From: WLMZ01 sp037139095
GTDB lineage: Bacteria > Actinomycetota > Acidimicrobiia > Acidimicrobiales > Ilumatobacteraceae
Assembly: GCA_037139095.1 (NCBI GenBank)
Contig: JBAXHD010000002.1
Location: 62,001 to 126,000, forward strand
Direction of reading: 5' to 3'
Length of the DNA: 64,000 nt
Under the pieces are notes generated by a model. The model worked only from the letters and a program-made list of their open reading frames with translations. It had not been told where the DNA came from and did not search any database. Position numbers and translations under genes: made by a program. Below, one piece after another: positions 18,419 to 26,648 of the stretch (positions within the stretch are counted from its first letter, which is position 1; each line of letters starts with the position of its first letter).

Positions 18419-20884
18419 ATGCAGCGCAAGCGACGACATCTTCTTGGGCCGCTCCTTGCTGTGGTCGCCAGCGCCGTATCGTGGCCAACCCCGGTAGCGG
18501 TTCGTGCCATTGCGCCGGCACCGGCGTCGATCGCTATCGAAGGGCACGGATGGGGTCATGGCGTCGGCCTCAGCCAATACGGTGCGCTCGGATATGCAGT
18601 CAACTTTGGCTGGAGCGCCGCGCAAATCCTCGATCATTACTATGGCGGCACGATTGCGTCCACGGTGGGTCCCTCCGACATCACGGTGCATCTCACAGCG
18701 CTCGATGGGTTCGCCACCGCAGTGGTCCACGACAAGGGCGCATTGGTCATCGACAGCTATGTCCCCGCCCCAGGGCAGCCAGCCACGTGGCGTTCGCTCG
18801 CCGCTAACGAAATCTCCGAAGGTCACTACAGGGTTTGGGGTCGAGTCGACGCCAACGTTTGCCCAGCCGCAGGTCTCAATCTTGATGACCCTGCCAATGG
18901 ATGGACCGTGGTCATCGCCGACCAAGCCACTTCGGTCACCATCCGGCCGCAGACCGACACCAGTGCCAGCACCGATGTGAGCGACTTGGTTGGGTTGTGC
19001 GAGCCATCATCGGGTCGGGTTCGGTACTACCGCGGCGCGATCCGCGCCATCAACAACAGCGCACTGGCCAATCGCACTGTCAGCGTGGTTCCGCTCGAGC
19101 AGTATCTGCGCTCGGTGGTTGCCGGTGAGGTGTCTGCCGGATGGGCAGCGATGGGTCAGGGTAAAGGTGCTCAGGCATTGCAGGCTCAAGCCGTCGCCGC
19201 CCGCAGCTATGGCCTTGCTGAGAACAAAGAGGCGTACGCGAAGACCTGCGACTCGGGTAGTTGCCAGATGTATCGCGGGGCGGCGTATCGCGCTGGCGTT
19301 GGCGGTTCACTCGTTGCGCAAGAGTTCGCCGCAACCGACGCGGCCGTTACCGCAACCAGTGGTGTCGTTCGGCGTTACGGCACTGAAGCCGGCGCGATTG
19401 CGTACACGATGTTCTCGTCGTCATCTGGCGGCTATACCGCGAAGACCGCTCTTGGTTTCACGCCGGTGGTCGACGACGGCGACGCCGTCAGTTCCAACGC
19501 AGCTCACTCGTGGTCGGTGTCTGTCGGTGTCGCGGCTATAGAAGCGGCATGGCCTGCCATCGGCACCTACTCGGGCATCGTGGTGAAGACCCGCGAGGGC
19601 TACGGCGAGTGGGGCGGGCGCGTGCTCACGATGCGCATCAACGGCTCGGCCGGTTCGATGAACATGAGCGGCGACACGTTCAGGGCCACGATGGGTCTCA
19701 AGTCAAACTGGTTTCATCTCGTGGGTGACACTTCAGTGCCTGCTCCCGCCGATCCGTGTGGATCGCAAACCACGGCCACGGTGGCTGGTGTTACTGCCAA
19801 CGGCGCTGCGAGTCGGTTCACTCCGCTCGCACCAACGCGACTCATCGACACTCGCTCGGGTCTTGGCGTGCCAGAAGCCCCACTGGGCGCCGGATGCACG
19901 CTCACCATCGATCCCAACGTTGGTGACGACGCAACTGCAGTTGTTGTCAACGTCACCTCGGTGACTCCGGCGATGAACGGATTCCTTACCGCGTATCCGT
20001 GCGGCGCCGAGCGGCCGTTTGTTTCCATCGTGCCTTCGGTCGCTGGCCGAATTGTTCCGGGCACGGCCATCGTGCCGCTCAATGCTGATGGCACGTTCTG
20101 CGTGTACTCGTCAACAACCACTGATCTTGTGATCGATCTCTCTGGCGTCTACGGAACCGCAACCGGTCAGCGATTCCAGCCCATCGCTCCTGTGCGATTC
20201 TTCGACTCGAACGCTTCTCCACTGGTGCGCGCCGACTCGGTAGTGCGAGTGCAGATCGCAGGCGCTCGCGGTGTGCCAGCCTCTGCTACCGGCGCAGCAG
20301 TCACCGTGCAGAGTGCAAGCGCTGTGGGTTCGGGATTCGTCACCATCTGGCCATGCGACGCAGCGCGGCCAACTACGTCGGTGCTCAACGCAACCCCAGG
20401 TGCATCGGTAACAAACCATGTGCAGATTGGGTTCGACAGCACCGGTGGCGTCTGCATGTATGCGGCCACCGCGATGCGGTTGATGCTCGATGTCAGCGGA
20501 TGGTTCGGCCCAACGGCCGCATCCGATTTTCATGCGCTGATACCGCAGCGAGTGCTCGACACCCGTGAAAACATCGGTCTTGCCGCACGCTTCGCTGCGG
20601 GTCAGAACCGAGCCATTGCGGTCACCGGCGTTGGGGGAGTGCCAGCGGCGGGTGTCACCGCAATCGCTGCTGAGGTCACCTCGGTTGGTGCGCTCAAGTC
20701 TGCGTACATCACGGTGCACCCATGTCTCGCCAAAGTGCCGAGCGTTTCGATGGTGCGCAACCTCGCCAACTCGGTGGCAGCCACCACTGTTACCGGTGTG
20801 GTCGACGGTGCTGGTCGATGGTGTCTACGGCCAAACGCTTCGATGCATGTGCTCATCGATGTGAGCGGCTGGTACGGCACCTAA
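18419..20884 (+). CDS. Secreted SpoIID/LytB-domain protein with three C-terminal wall repeats
   Basis: An 821-residue exported protein. A signal peptide covers about residues 1-30. GHGWGHGVGLSQYGALGYA at 42-60 and the SpoIID core (VPLEQYLRSVVAGEV near 223, ALQAQAVAARSYG near 252) are the peptidoglycan-remodelling signatures; SpoIID proteins are lytic transglycosylases that act on denuded glycan. From residue 467 on there are three repeats of about 118 residues, each opening with P-x-R-[LFV]-[IFL]-D-[TS] and closing with DLSGVYG or DVSGWFG/DVSGWYG. The same repeat occurs in the secreted protein at 34.2 kb. It is divergent from the flippase gene. Confidence 0.85.
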   Translation: MQRKRRHLLGPLLAVVASAVSWPTPVAVRAIAPAPASIAIEGHGWGHGVGLSQYGALGYAVNFGWSAAQILDHYYGGTIASTVGPSDITVHLTALDGFATAVVHDKGALVIDSYVPAPGQPATWRSLAANEISEGHYRVWGRVDANVCPAAGLNLDDPANGWTVVIADQATSVTIRPQTDTSASTDVSDLVGLCEPSSGRVRYYRGAIRAINNSALANRTVSVVPLEQYLRSVVAGEVSAGWAAMGQGKGAQALQAQAVAARSYGLAENKEAYAKTCDSGSCQMYRGAAYRAGVGGSLVAQEFAATDAAVTATSGVVRRYGTEAGAIAYTMFSSSSGGYTAKTALGFTPVVDDGDAVSSNAAHSWSVSVGVAAIEAAWPAIGTYSGIVVKTREGYGEWGGRVLTMRINGSAGSMNMSGDTFRATMGLKSNWFHLVGDTSVPAPADPCGSQTTATVAGVTANGAASRFTPLAPTRLIDTRSGLGVPEAPLGAGCTLTIDPNVGDDATAVVVNVTSVTPAMNGFLTAYPCGAERPFVSIVPSVAGRIVPGTAIVPLNADGTFCVYSSTTTDLVIDLSGVYGTATGQRFQPIAPVRFFDSNASPLVRADSVVRVQIAGARGVPASATGAAVTVQSASAVGSGFVTIWPCDAARPTTSVLNATPGASVTNHVQIGFDSTGGVCMYAATAMRLMLDVSGWFGPTAASDFHALIPQRVLDTRENIGLAARFAAGQNRAIAVTGVGGVPAAGVTAIAAEVTSVGALKSAYITVHPCLAKVPSVSMVRNLANSVAATTVTGVVDGAGRWCLRPNASMHVLIDVSGWYGT

Positions 20885-20919
20885 CAAAGCAACGTGCGCG
20901 TTGCGCGTTATGTGCAGTG

Positions 20920-21324
20920 TCAGGCGGTGGCGAAGATGCGGGTACGCACTTGTTGGCGAGCACCCTTGGCGATGTCATGTGCCTGCACTAACAATGAACC
21001 AGCGCCTCCCGGGAGGTGCTTTTCGAGTGCAATGACTGCCTCGTCGATTTTGACCTCGAACGACTCGATGCGACTTTCGATGTCTGTCGCCTGATCGCTG
21101 ATCGACTTGGTGATCTCACGCCGACGTACTTGTGCCTTTTGGAACGCAACCACAGCGAGGCCGATGGTCACGTAGGCCGCATCTTTTGCAGCATCGGCGA
21201 AGGCTTCGGTGTCGATGTCGGCGACGTTCACCTTGGGGAAGTTCAATGCTGAGAGGTTCAGCCGCGACATGTCGAGGGCGCTGAGGTCAACCGCGGGGAA
21301 GGTAGGGAATTTGATCGAAGCCAT
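20920..21324 (-). CDS. Small helical protein with N-terminal pentapeptide-like run
   Basis: I do not recognise this 134-residue protein. Residues 13-37 contain five consecutive pentads of the form [DN]-[LMFV]-x-x-[LVI] (DLSAL, DMSRL, NLSAL, NFPKV, NVADI). A moderately hydrophobic helix follows (about 47-62), then a long charged amphipathic helix (65-115) that may form a coiled coil. There is no clear signal peptide. The start is fixed by AGGGAGG 6 bases before ATG at 21324; a longer in-frame reading upstream lacks such a site. It is convergent with the SpoIID gene. A phasin-like or surface role is possible but unsupported. Confidence 0.75.
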   Translation of the reverse strand: MASIKFPTFPAVDLSALDMSRLNLSALNFPKVNVADIDTEAFADAAKDAAYVTIGLAVVAFQKAQVRRREITKSISDQATDIESRIESFEVKIDEAVIALEKHLPGGAGSLLVQAHDIAKGARQQVRTRIFATA

Positions 21325-21476
21325 GTTGGCCTCCCTCTGGTGCGTGGCCGTGATTGCTGGCCGTGAAGAGATAGTGAACACATAATAGGTCGGAGTGACA
21401 ACTTTTGCAAGCAGTCCGTCGAGCTGTCTACGGTTGCCCGCATTTGCCGGCCGATCACGACTAGCCTCGGCTCTTC

Positions 21477-24400
21477 GTGGACGTCATCGCCGAACTCGCC
21501 CCGCCCGTTGTGGCAGTTGTGGTAGTTCACGATTCTCAAGTCGATTTCGACGAGGTCTTGAGCTCGCTCGCCGCTCAGGAATACACCAATCTCAAGACGC
21601 TGTTCCTGCTGACCGGGGGCGACGACGAACTCACCGAACGCATCCACGGGTACCTCCCCGATGCCTTTGTGCGCGAGGTTCCCGACAACCCCGGCTACGG
21701 GGCTGCTGCCAACGAAGTGTTGCGTCTCGTAGAGGGCGACAACGGTTTGTTTTTGCTGATGCACGACGACGTCGCGCTTGACCCGGGAGCGGTTCAGTTG
21801 CTTGTCGAAGAGTTGTATCGATCAAACGCCGGAATAGTCGGCCCGAAACTGGTCGTATGGGATCAGCCGCAGGTGCTTCAACACGTAGGCCTTGGCGTCG
21901 ATCGTTTCGGCGAAATCGATCCGCTCGTTGAGCCGGGCGAAATCGACCAAGAACAGCACGATGCGGTGCGCGATGTGTTTGCGCTGCCGTCGGCGTGTTT
22001 GCTGGTTCGCGCCGACTTGTTCCGCGCTCTCGGCGGCTTCGACGAGTCCACCGACTTTCACGGCGAAGATCTCGATCTGTGTTGGAGAGCCAACCTCAGC
22101 GGCGCTCGCGTCGTTGTGGTTCCCGCCGCCCGGGCGCGCCATCGAGAACAACTCGTTCAACGTCGCCCCGACTTGGCCCACCACCTGATCGCGGCGCATC
22201 ATCGAGTACGCACCGTTGCCACGCTTACCGGCGGTCTTCGCTTGCCGTTGGTGTTGGTACAGACCCTTCTACTGTCGCTGCTAGAGATTGTTGTTGGCTT
22301 GTTCACCGGCCGACTCGGCGAGGCCGTGGCATCGCTGCGCGCCACGGTTGGTCTTGTGCCGCGAGTCGCCACGATTGTGCGCCGTCGACGCGAGGTGGCG
22401 AGCTTGCGTCATGTGCCCTACCGCGATGTTGCTGGCTTGCAGATTCGCGGCAGTGCGCGGCTGGCTTCGTATTTGCGTACCCGCGAGCAGCATCACATGT
22501 CGGTGGATCACAGCGCCGTTGGGCTGGGTCGGTTTACGCGCAATACCGCTGGGCAGGTCGCGGCGTGGACCTCGATCCTTGTGCTTGCAGCGGTGGGCAG
22601 CCGAAGCTTTCTGATGCACGGCGTCCCGGCAGTTGGAGAATTCTTGCGCTTCCCAGATCGCGCACGTGCCCTGCTTGGTCAGTACTGGTCTGGTTGGTGG
22701 GCGCACGGCCTTGGTCAAAGCACGTCTGCCCCAACGGGCATCGCGCTGCTTGGTGCCATCGGCATCTTCACCTTCGGGCATATGGGTTTGTTGCACACGA
22801 TTGCCGTGCTGGGATGGTTACCCATTGGGTATCTCGGTGCGTGGCGCGTGATGTCGATCTTCCCATCGTCACGGGCACGCATTGCTGGTCTGGTTGTTTT
22901 TGCGGCAGTTCCGCTGCCCTACAGCGCATTGGGCGCTGGCCGCTGGGGCGTTGTGGCGGCCTATGGCGCGGCGCCTTGGGTCGTGCATCTGCTGCGCAAG
23001 ATCGCGCTCATTGAGCCAGCGTTGCTGGCGCGCTCCGACGCCGATGTTGTCGACGCGTTCGACACCTTCAACCGCCGCGAAGAGCTGTACCACATCGCTC
23101 GTTTGGCGTTGCTGGTCGGCTTCGTCGCAGCGTTCGAACCGTCGTTCTTGGTTGTGGTGGTGATCACTGGGTTGTTGCTCGCGCTGGCAACCGTGGCAGC
23201 GCGTGGCTCGGCCCGCACCGCGATCACGTTGTTCTCCGGAGCCGCGATTGCAACTGGTGTCGGGTTGCTCATCAACTTGCCGTGGGTGAACTCGCTCATT
23301 GGCACTCATGCCTGGGATGCGTTTGTTGGCGCCCCATCGCGTCTTCGGCCCAACGTAGGAATTGCTACGGTGCTCCGCTTCGGCGTTGGCCCAAGCAGCC
23401 TTGGGATGTTGGCAATGGCATTGTGGCTGCCCGCTTTGGCGGCTCCATTGTTGGCTCGGGGTTGGCGACTCACATGGGCTGCTCGCGGCGGTGTGCTCAG
23501 CGTCGGATTCTTCGTGCTCGTCGTTGCGTCATTGCACAACGTCTTGCCGTTCCGGATGCCCGAGATGGGAATGTTGCTTGCGCCCGTTGCTGTGGGACTG
23601 GCGTTATCGGCGGCATGTGCGGTAGCCGCATTCGAGCAAGACGTGCAAGGCGCCAGCTTCGGTTGGCGTCAACCGCTTGGTGTCGTCACGGGTGCAGCGA
23701 TAGTGATTGGCCTGGTGCCTGCCCTTACGGCAACAGCCGATGGGCATTGGTCCACGCCATCAACCGTGCTGCTGCAACCGTCTCAGCAATTTGCCCACGA
23801 CCCGGTTGAGGGCGACTCTCGCACTTTGTTCGTTGGCGACACTCGGGTGATGCCGCTGGCTGGATGGCGGCTCGACGATTCGGGGCAAAGTGGTGTCTCG
23901 TTCACGGTTGTCGACGACGGGCCGCTGTATATCAACGAGCGGTGGTCTGGCTTGCCGGCGGCCGGAGAGCGCAACATTTCATCGGTGCTGCAACTCATCG
24001 CCGACGATTCCACAGCGCGAGTCGGCCGACTGCTCGCGCCGTACTCGATTCGTTACATCGTGGTGCCCGTAGTCAACGGGCTCGACTCGACATCTGGTAA
24101 TCCGCTGCCGTTGCCGGCGGGCCTTATCGAGAGCCTCACATCGCAACTCGACCTGCGCCGGATGTATACGCCTCCCAACTACATCGCCTTCGAGAACGTG
24201 GCATGGATTCCTACTCAAAGCGTGCTGAGTCCAGCGGCCGCCGAGGCGAGCAAGAAAGCTGGCCCCGAGGTTCTTGCAAAGACCGACACGTCGGGTTCGG
24301 AACCGGTGTTGGTGGGTATGAGCGGCCGTGGTCCGGGCGCCGGACCTGTGAAGCAAGGCGTGTTGCATGTGGCCCGACCATTCGACGTCAACTGGCAGCT

Positions 24401-24716
24401 TCGTGTCGATGGCCAACGCATCGCCGGCCGCATTGCCTTTAGCGGCACAACAGCATTCGAAGTTGGCAGCGCCGGTAACGCCACGCTCACCTATTCCACC
24501 TCAGTGGGTCGTCACCTTGCGGTGCTCCTGCAACTAGCTGCCTGGTTGGCGCTTGGGCTCGCAGCCACCCGAATCCGCTGGGATCTGCTTCGGCGCAAGC
24601 GGCGCGTGGCGGCGGTATCTGAGGGTCCACTGCTCAGCCTCGACGATCTGCAACCAGTAGCGCCAGAGTTCAACGTTGCGGAACCAGCGCACCACACCGA
24701 TGGAGTTGCGCCATGA
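21477..24716 (+). CDS. Large GT2 glycosyltransferase with multi-pass membrane domain
   Basis: A 1079-residue protein. Residues 8-215 form a GT2 domain: VVVVHDSQ, LLMHDDVALDPGAV near 98 (metal-binding Asp pair) and FHGEDLDLCWRAN near 195 (catalytic ED) as in WbbL-type rhamnosyl/galactosyl transferases. A hydrophobic core with many helices follows (about 255-290 and 365-780), then an extracytoplasmic region and a final helix near 1030. Actinobacteria keep this architecture next to DUF5719. The GTG start is the only one close to the domain. Its stop overlaps the next ATG (ATGA). Likely role: building wall polysaccharide from dTDP-rhamnose or a lipid-linked sugar. Confidence 0.85.
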   Translation: MDVIAELAPPVVAVVVVHDSQVDFDEVLSSLAAQEYTNLKTLFLLTGGDDELTERIHGYLPDAFVREVPDNPGYGAAANEVLRLVEGDNGLFLLMHDDVALDPGAVQLLVEELYRSNAGIVGPKLVVWDQPQVLQHVGLGVDRFGEIDPLVEPGEIDQEQHDAVRDVFALPSACLLVRADLFRALGGFDESTDFHGEDLDLCWRANLSGARVVVVPAARARHREQLVQRRPDLAHHLIAAHHRVRTVATLTGGLRLPLVLVQTLLLSLLEIVVGLFTGRLGEAVASLRATVGLVPRVATIVRRRREVASLRHVPYRDVAGLQIRGSARLASYLRTREQHHMSVDHSAVGLGRFTRNTAGQVAAWTSILVLAAVGSRSFLMHGVPAVGEFLRFPDRARALLGQYWSGWWAHGLGQSTSAPTGIALLGAIGIFTFGHMGLLHTIAVLGWLPIGYLGAWRVMSIFPSSRARIAGLVVFAAVPLPYSALGAGRWGVVAAYGAAPWVVHLLRKIALIEPALLARSDADVVDAFDTFNRREELYHIARLALLVGFVAAFEPSFLVVVVITGLLLALATVAARGSARTAITLFSGAAIATGVGLLINLPWVNSLIGTHAWDAFVGAPSRLRPNVGIATVLRFGVGPSSLGMLAMALWLPALAAPLLARGWRLTWAARGGVLSVGFFVLVVASLHNVLPFRMPEMGMLLAPVAVGLALSAACAVAAFEQDVQGASFGWRQPLGVVTGAAIVIGLVPALTATADGHWSTPSTVLLQPSQQFAHDPVEGDSRTLFVGDTRVMPLAGWRLDDSGQSGVSFTVVDDGPLYINERWSGLPAAGERNISSVLQLIADDSTARVGRLLAPYSIRYIVVPVVNGLDSTSGNPLPLPAGLIESLTSQLDLRRMYTPPNYIAFENVAWIPTQSVLSPAAAEASKKAGPEVLAKTDTSGSEPVLVGMSGRGPGAGPVKQGVLHVARPFDVNWQLRVDGQRIAGRIAFSGTTAFEVGSAGNATLTYSTSVGRHLAVLLQLAAWLALGLAATRIRWDLLRRKRRVAAVSEGPLLSLDDLQPVAPEFNVAEPAHHTDGVAP

Positions 24717-26185
24717 ACCAACGCCGCATTGTGGTCTCATCAGTTCTCGTTGTAGGCCTATTGAGCACCATCATTTTTGGTCAGCTCGACCAGCGGTCTG
24801 TTCCGGCTCGATTCGGTACGGCGCCGTTTGTGAGCCGGCCCTTCGCATCGCATCGAACCCCCATCACAACCACGTGGTACTGCCCGGGCGTTCCTGCGGG
24901 CGACGCCACTGTCGGCGGCGAGATCGTGGTGGCGAACCCAACTTCGGCGCCAAAGCAGGCGCACGTCACCCTGCTGGGCTCCGACCAGGTGGCACCGGTA
25001 TCACGAGACATCACGGTGCCCGCCCGAGACACGTTTACGTTGTCGGTCAGCGATGCGATCAAAGCCACCTTCGTGTCGGCTGTGGTCGAGCTCGACGGTG
25101 GCGATGCAATGGTCGAGCAGCGGGCGCTCTACCCAGCCGGCAACGCAGTGTCGTCGTGCACCACGCAGACCTCTTCGAGCTGGTATTTCGCCGATGGGTT
25201 CACTGTCGATGGAAGCACCGACCAGATCATTCTCACAAACCCGTCTGCCGACTCCGTCAGCGTGAACCTTGCCTTCTTCACCGCGGCTGGAAAGCGCGAA
25301 CCATCGGCTTTTCAGGGCGACTCAGTACCGCCTCATTCGGTGAAGGTTGTGTCGGTGGCCGACAACGGACTCAAGGACGAACGCATCATCGGCGTGCAAG
25401 TCATCGCGAGCCGAGGCCAGCTTGTTGTTGCGCGCGCGCAGCACTATTTCGGCGGACATCGACTCGGCTACTCGCTCACCCTTGGGGCCCCCGCTCCATC
25501 CGAGCAGGTGTGGTTTGCCGACGGCGAAAAGGGCGTCGGTATCTCCGAGCAATTCGTGCTGTTCAACCCCACCGATATCGACACCAGCATCGGTGTCACC
25601 GTGCTCGGCGTTGGCGCCACCTCGGCGGTCACCTCGCCTGCCCCCATCGCTGTCGCCGCTGGCGAGGTCGTTGTGCTCGAGGCGTCGGCAATTCCTGGGC
25701 TTCCCGATGGCCGCCACAGCATGGTGTTTTCAACGGTCAACGATTCGCGCCCGGCAATTGTGATCGAGCGGGTCATCACCCGCCCTGCGGGAAGCAAGAT
25801 CTCTACCACGGTGGTGATGGGCATGACCTCTGAGTACACCGTGGGCAGATGGTATGTGCCCATCGGCGTGAGCTCACCTGCCGACCAAGCGTTGGTTGTC
25901 TACAACGTCGATGGCGTCGACACCACGGTCACGGTGAAAGCCATCGGGCCCGGTGGTGAAGTCGCAGTGGCAAGCCTCACCGATCTCGCGCTGCCTGCGG
26001 GCGGCGTCATCACCATTGATCTCACCGACCCGAGCGTGCTCGGGCGGCTGTTGGTGGTCGAGTCCAGCCAACGTCTGCTCGTCGAGCGACTGTTGCCGCG
26101 TGGTCACGACCTCACCGGCCGTTCGGGCTCGTGGGCGCTACCCGAATGTGGACTATGCAATTTCTCATCGCCGCCCTCCTTGTAG
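24713..26185 (+). CDS. DUF5719-family extracytoplasmic protein
   Basis: A 490-residue protein with an N-terminal membrane anchor or signal (residues 6-22) and a long beta-rich outside region built of repeated Ig-like units (TTWYCPGV near 48, SSWYFADG near 150, EQVWFADGEKG near 263, GRWYVPIG near 378), each starting with a W-[YF] dipeptide. Its position right after the GT2 membrane glycosyltransferase, with an ATGA overlap, is the known arrangement of DUF5719 proteins in actinobacteria. It probably partners that enzyme outside the membrane; the biochemical function is unknown. Confidence 0.75.
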   Translation: MNQRRIVVSSVLVVGLLSTIIFGQLDQRSVPARFGTAPFVSRPFASHRTPITTTWYCPGVPAGDATVGGEIVVANPTSAPKQAHVTLLGSDQVAPVSRDITVPARDTFTLSVSDAIKATFVSAVVELDGGDAMVEQRALYPAGNAVSSCTTQTSSSWYFADGFTVDGSTDQIILTNPSADSVSVNLAFFTAAGKREPSAFQGDSVPPHSVKVVSVADNGLKDERIIGVQVIASRGQLVVARAQHYFGGHRLGYSLTLGAPAPSEQVWFADGEKGVGISEQFVLFNPTDIDTSIGVTVLGVGATSAVTSPAPIAVAAGEVVVLEASAIPGLPDGRHSMVFSTVNDSRPAIVIERVITRPAGSKISTTVVMGMTSEYTVGRWYVPIGVSSPADQALVVYNVDGVDTTVTVKAIGPGGEVAVASLTDLALPAGGVITIDLTDPSVLGRLLVVESSQRLLVERLLPRGHDLTGRSGSWALPECGLCNFSSPPSL

Positions 26186-26607
26186 CCGTAGTTGTCGTTG
26201 CGTCGCTGATTCTGCAACGTCGCCGCACCAACGACCCGCCCACGCAGAACCGATGGCAAGCGCCGGCTCAACTCGATCGGGCCGATTTCGCTGACGCACC
26301 GTGCGACTGGGTCGTGGTCACGTTCACCTCCGAGTCGTGTCACACATGCGCCGACGTGAAACGGAAAGCAGCGGTGCTCGCAAGCAAAGAAGTGAGCGTT
26401 ATCGATGTCGAGTTCTCGGCTCAGCGCGCATTGCACGAGCGTTACAACATTGATGCAGTGCCAACCTTGGTGATTGCCGACCGTGAAGGTGTGGTGAGGG
26501 CGAGTTTCTTAGGGCCGGTGTCTGCTACAGACTTGTGGGCTGCATGTGCCGAAGCACGCAACCCGGGCACATCGCCCGAACCCAATCTTGGTCACGATCA
26601 CGATTGA
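26146..26607 (+). CDS. Membrane-anchored thioredoxin-like protein
   Basis: A 153-residue protein: one N-terminal transmembrane helix (about 5-22), then a thioredoxin fold with the active-site CxxC in FTSESCHTCADVKRK near residues 60-75, a beta strand VIDVEFS, and the cis-proline strand AVPTLVIADREG near 108-120. This suggests an extracytoplasmic disulfide reductase or oxidase. The C-terminus carries a HDHD tail. The gene overlaps the end of the DUF5719 gene by about 40 bases; GTG at 26131 and ATG at 26155 are alternative starts and no clear ribosome binding site decides. Confidence 0.72.
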   Translation: MWTMQFLIAALLVAVVVVASLILQRRRTNDPPTQNRWQAPAQLDRADFADAPCDWVVVTFTSESCHTCADVKRKAAVLASKEVSVIDVEFSAQRALHERYNIDAVPTLVIADREGVVRASFLGPVSATDLWAACAEARNPGTSPEPNLGHDHD

Positions 26608-26611
26608 CGAA

Positions 26612-26640
26612 CAGTCCCAAGCATGAGGAGCTTGGGACTG
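26612..26640. terminator. Bidirectional hairpin terminator between thioredoxin-like gene and ftsH
   Basis: Perfect 11-bp arms CAGTCCCAAGC and GCTTGGGACTG surround a seven-base loop. It sits between two convergent genes, 5 bases after one stop and 9 bases before the other, so it most likely ends both transcripts. No T-run is visible. Confidence 0.7.
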
Positions 26641-26648
26641 AACCCTGA

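Noticed and set aside
20889..20904. Short hairpin GCAACG/CGTTGC after the SpoIID gene
   Set aside because: Only six base pairs and no T-run; too weak to call a terminator.
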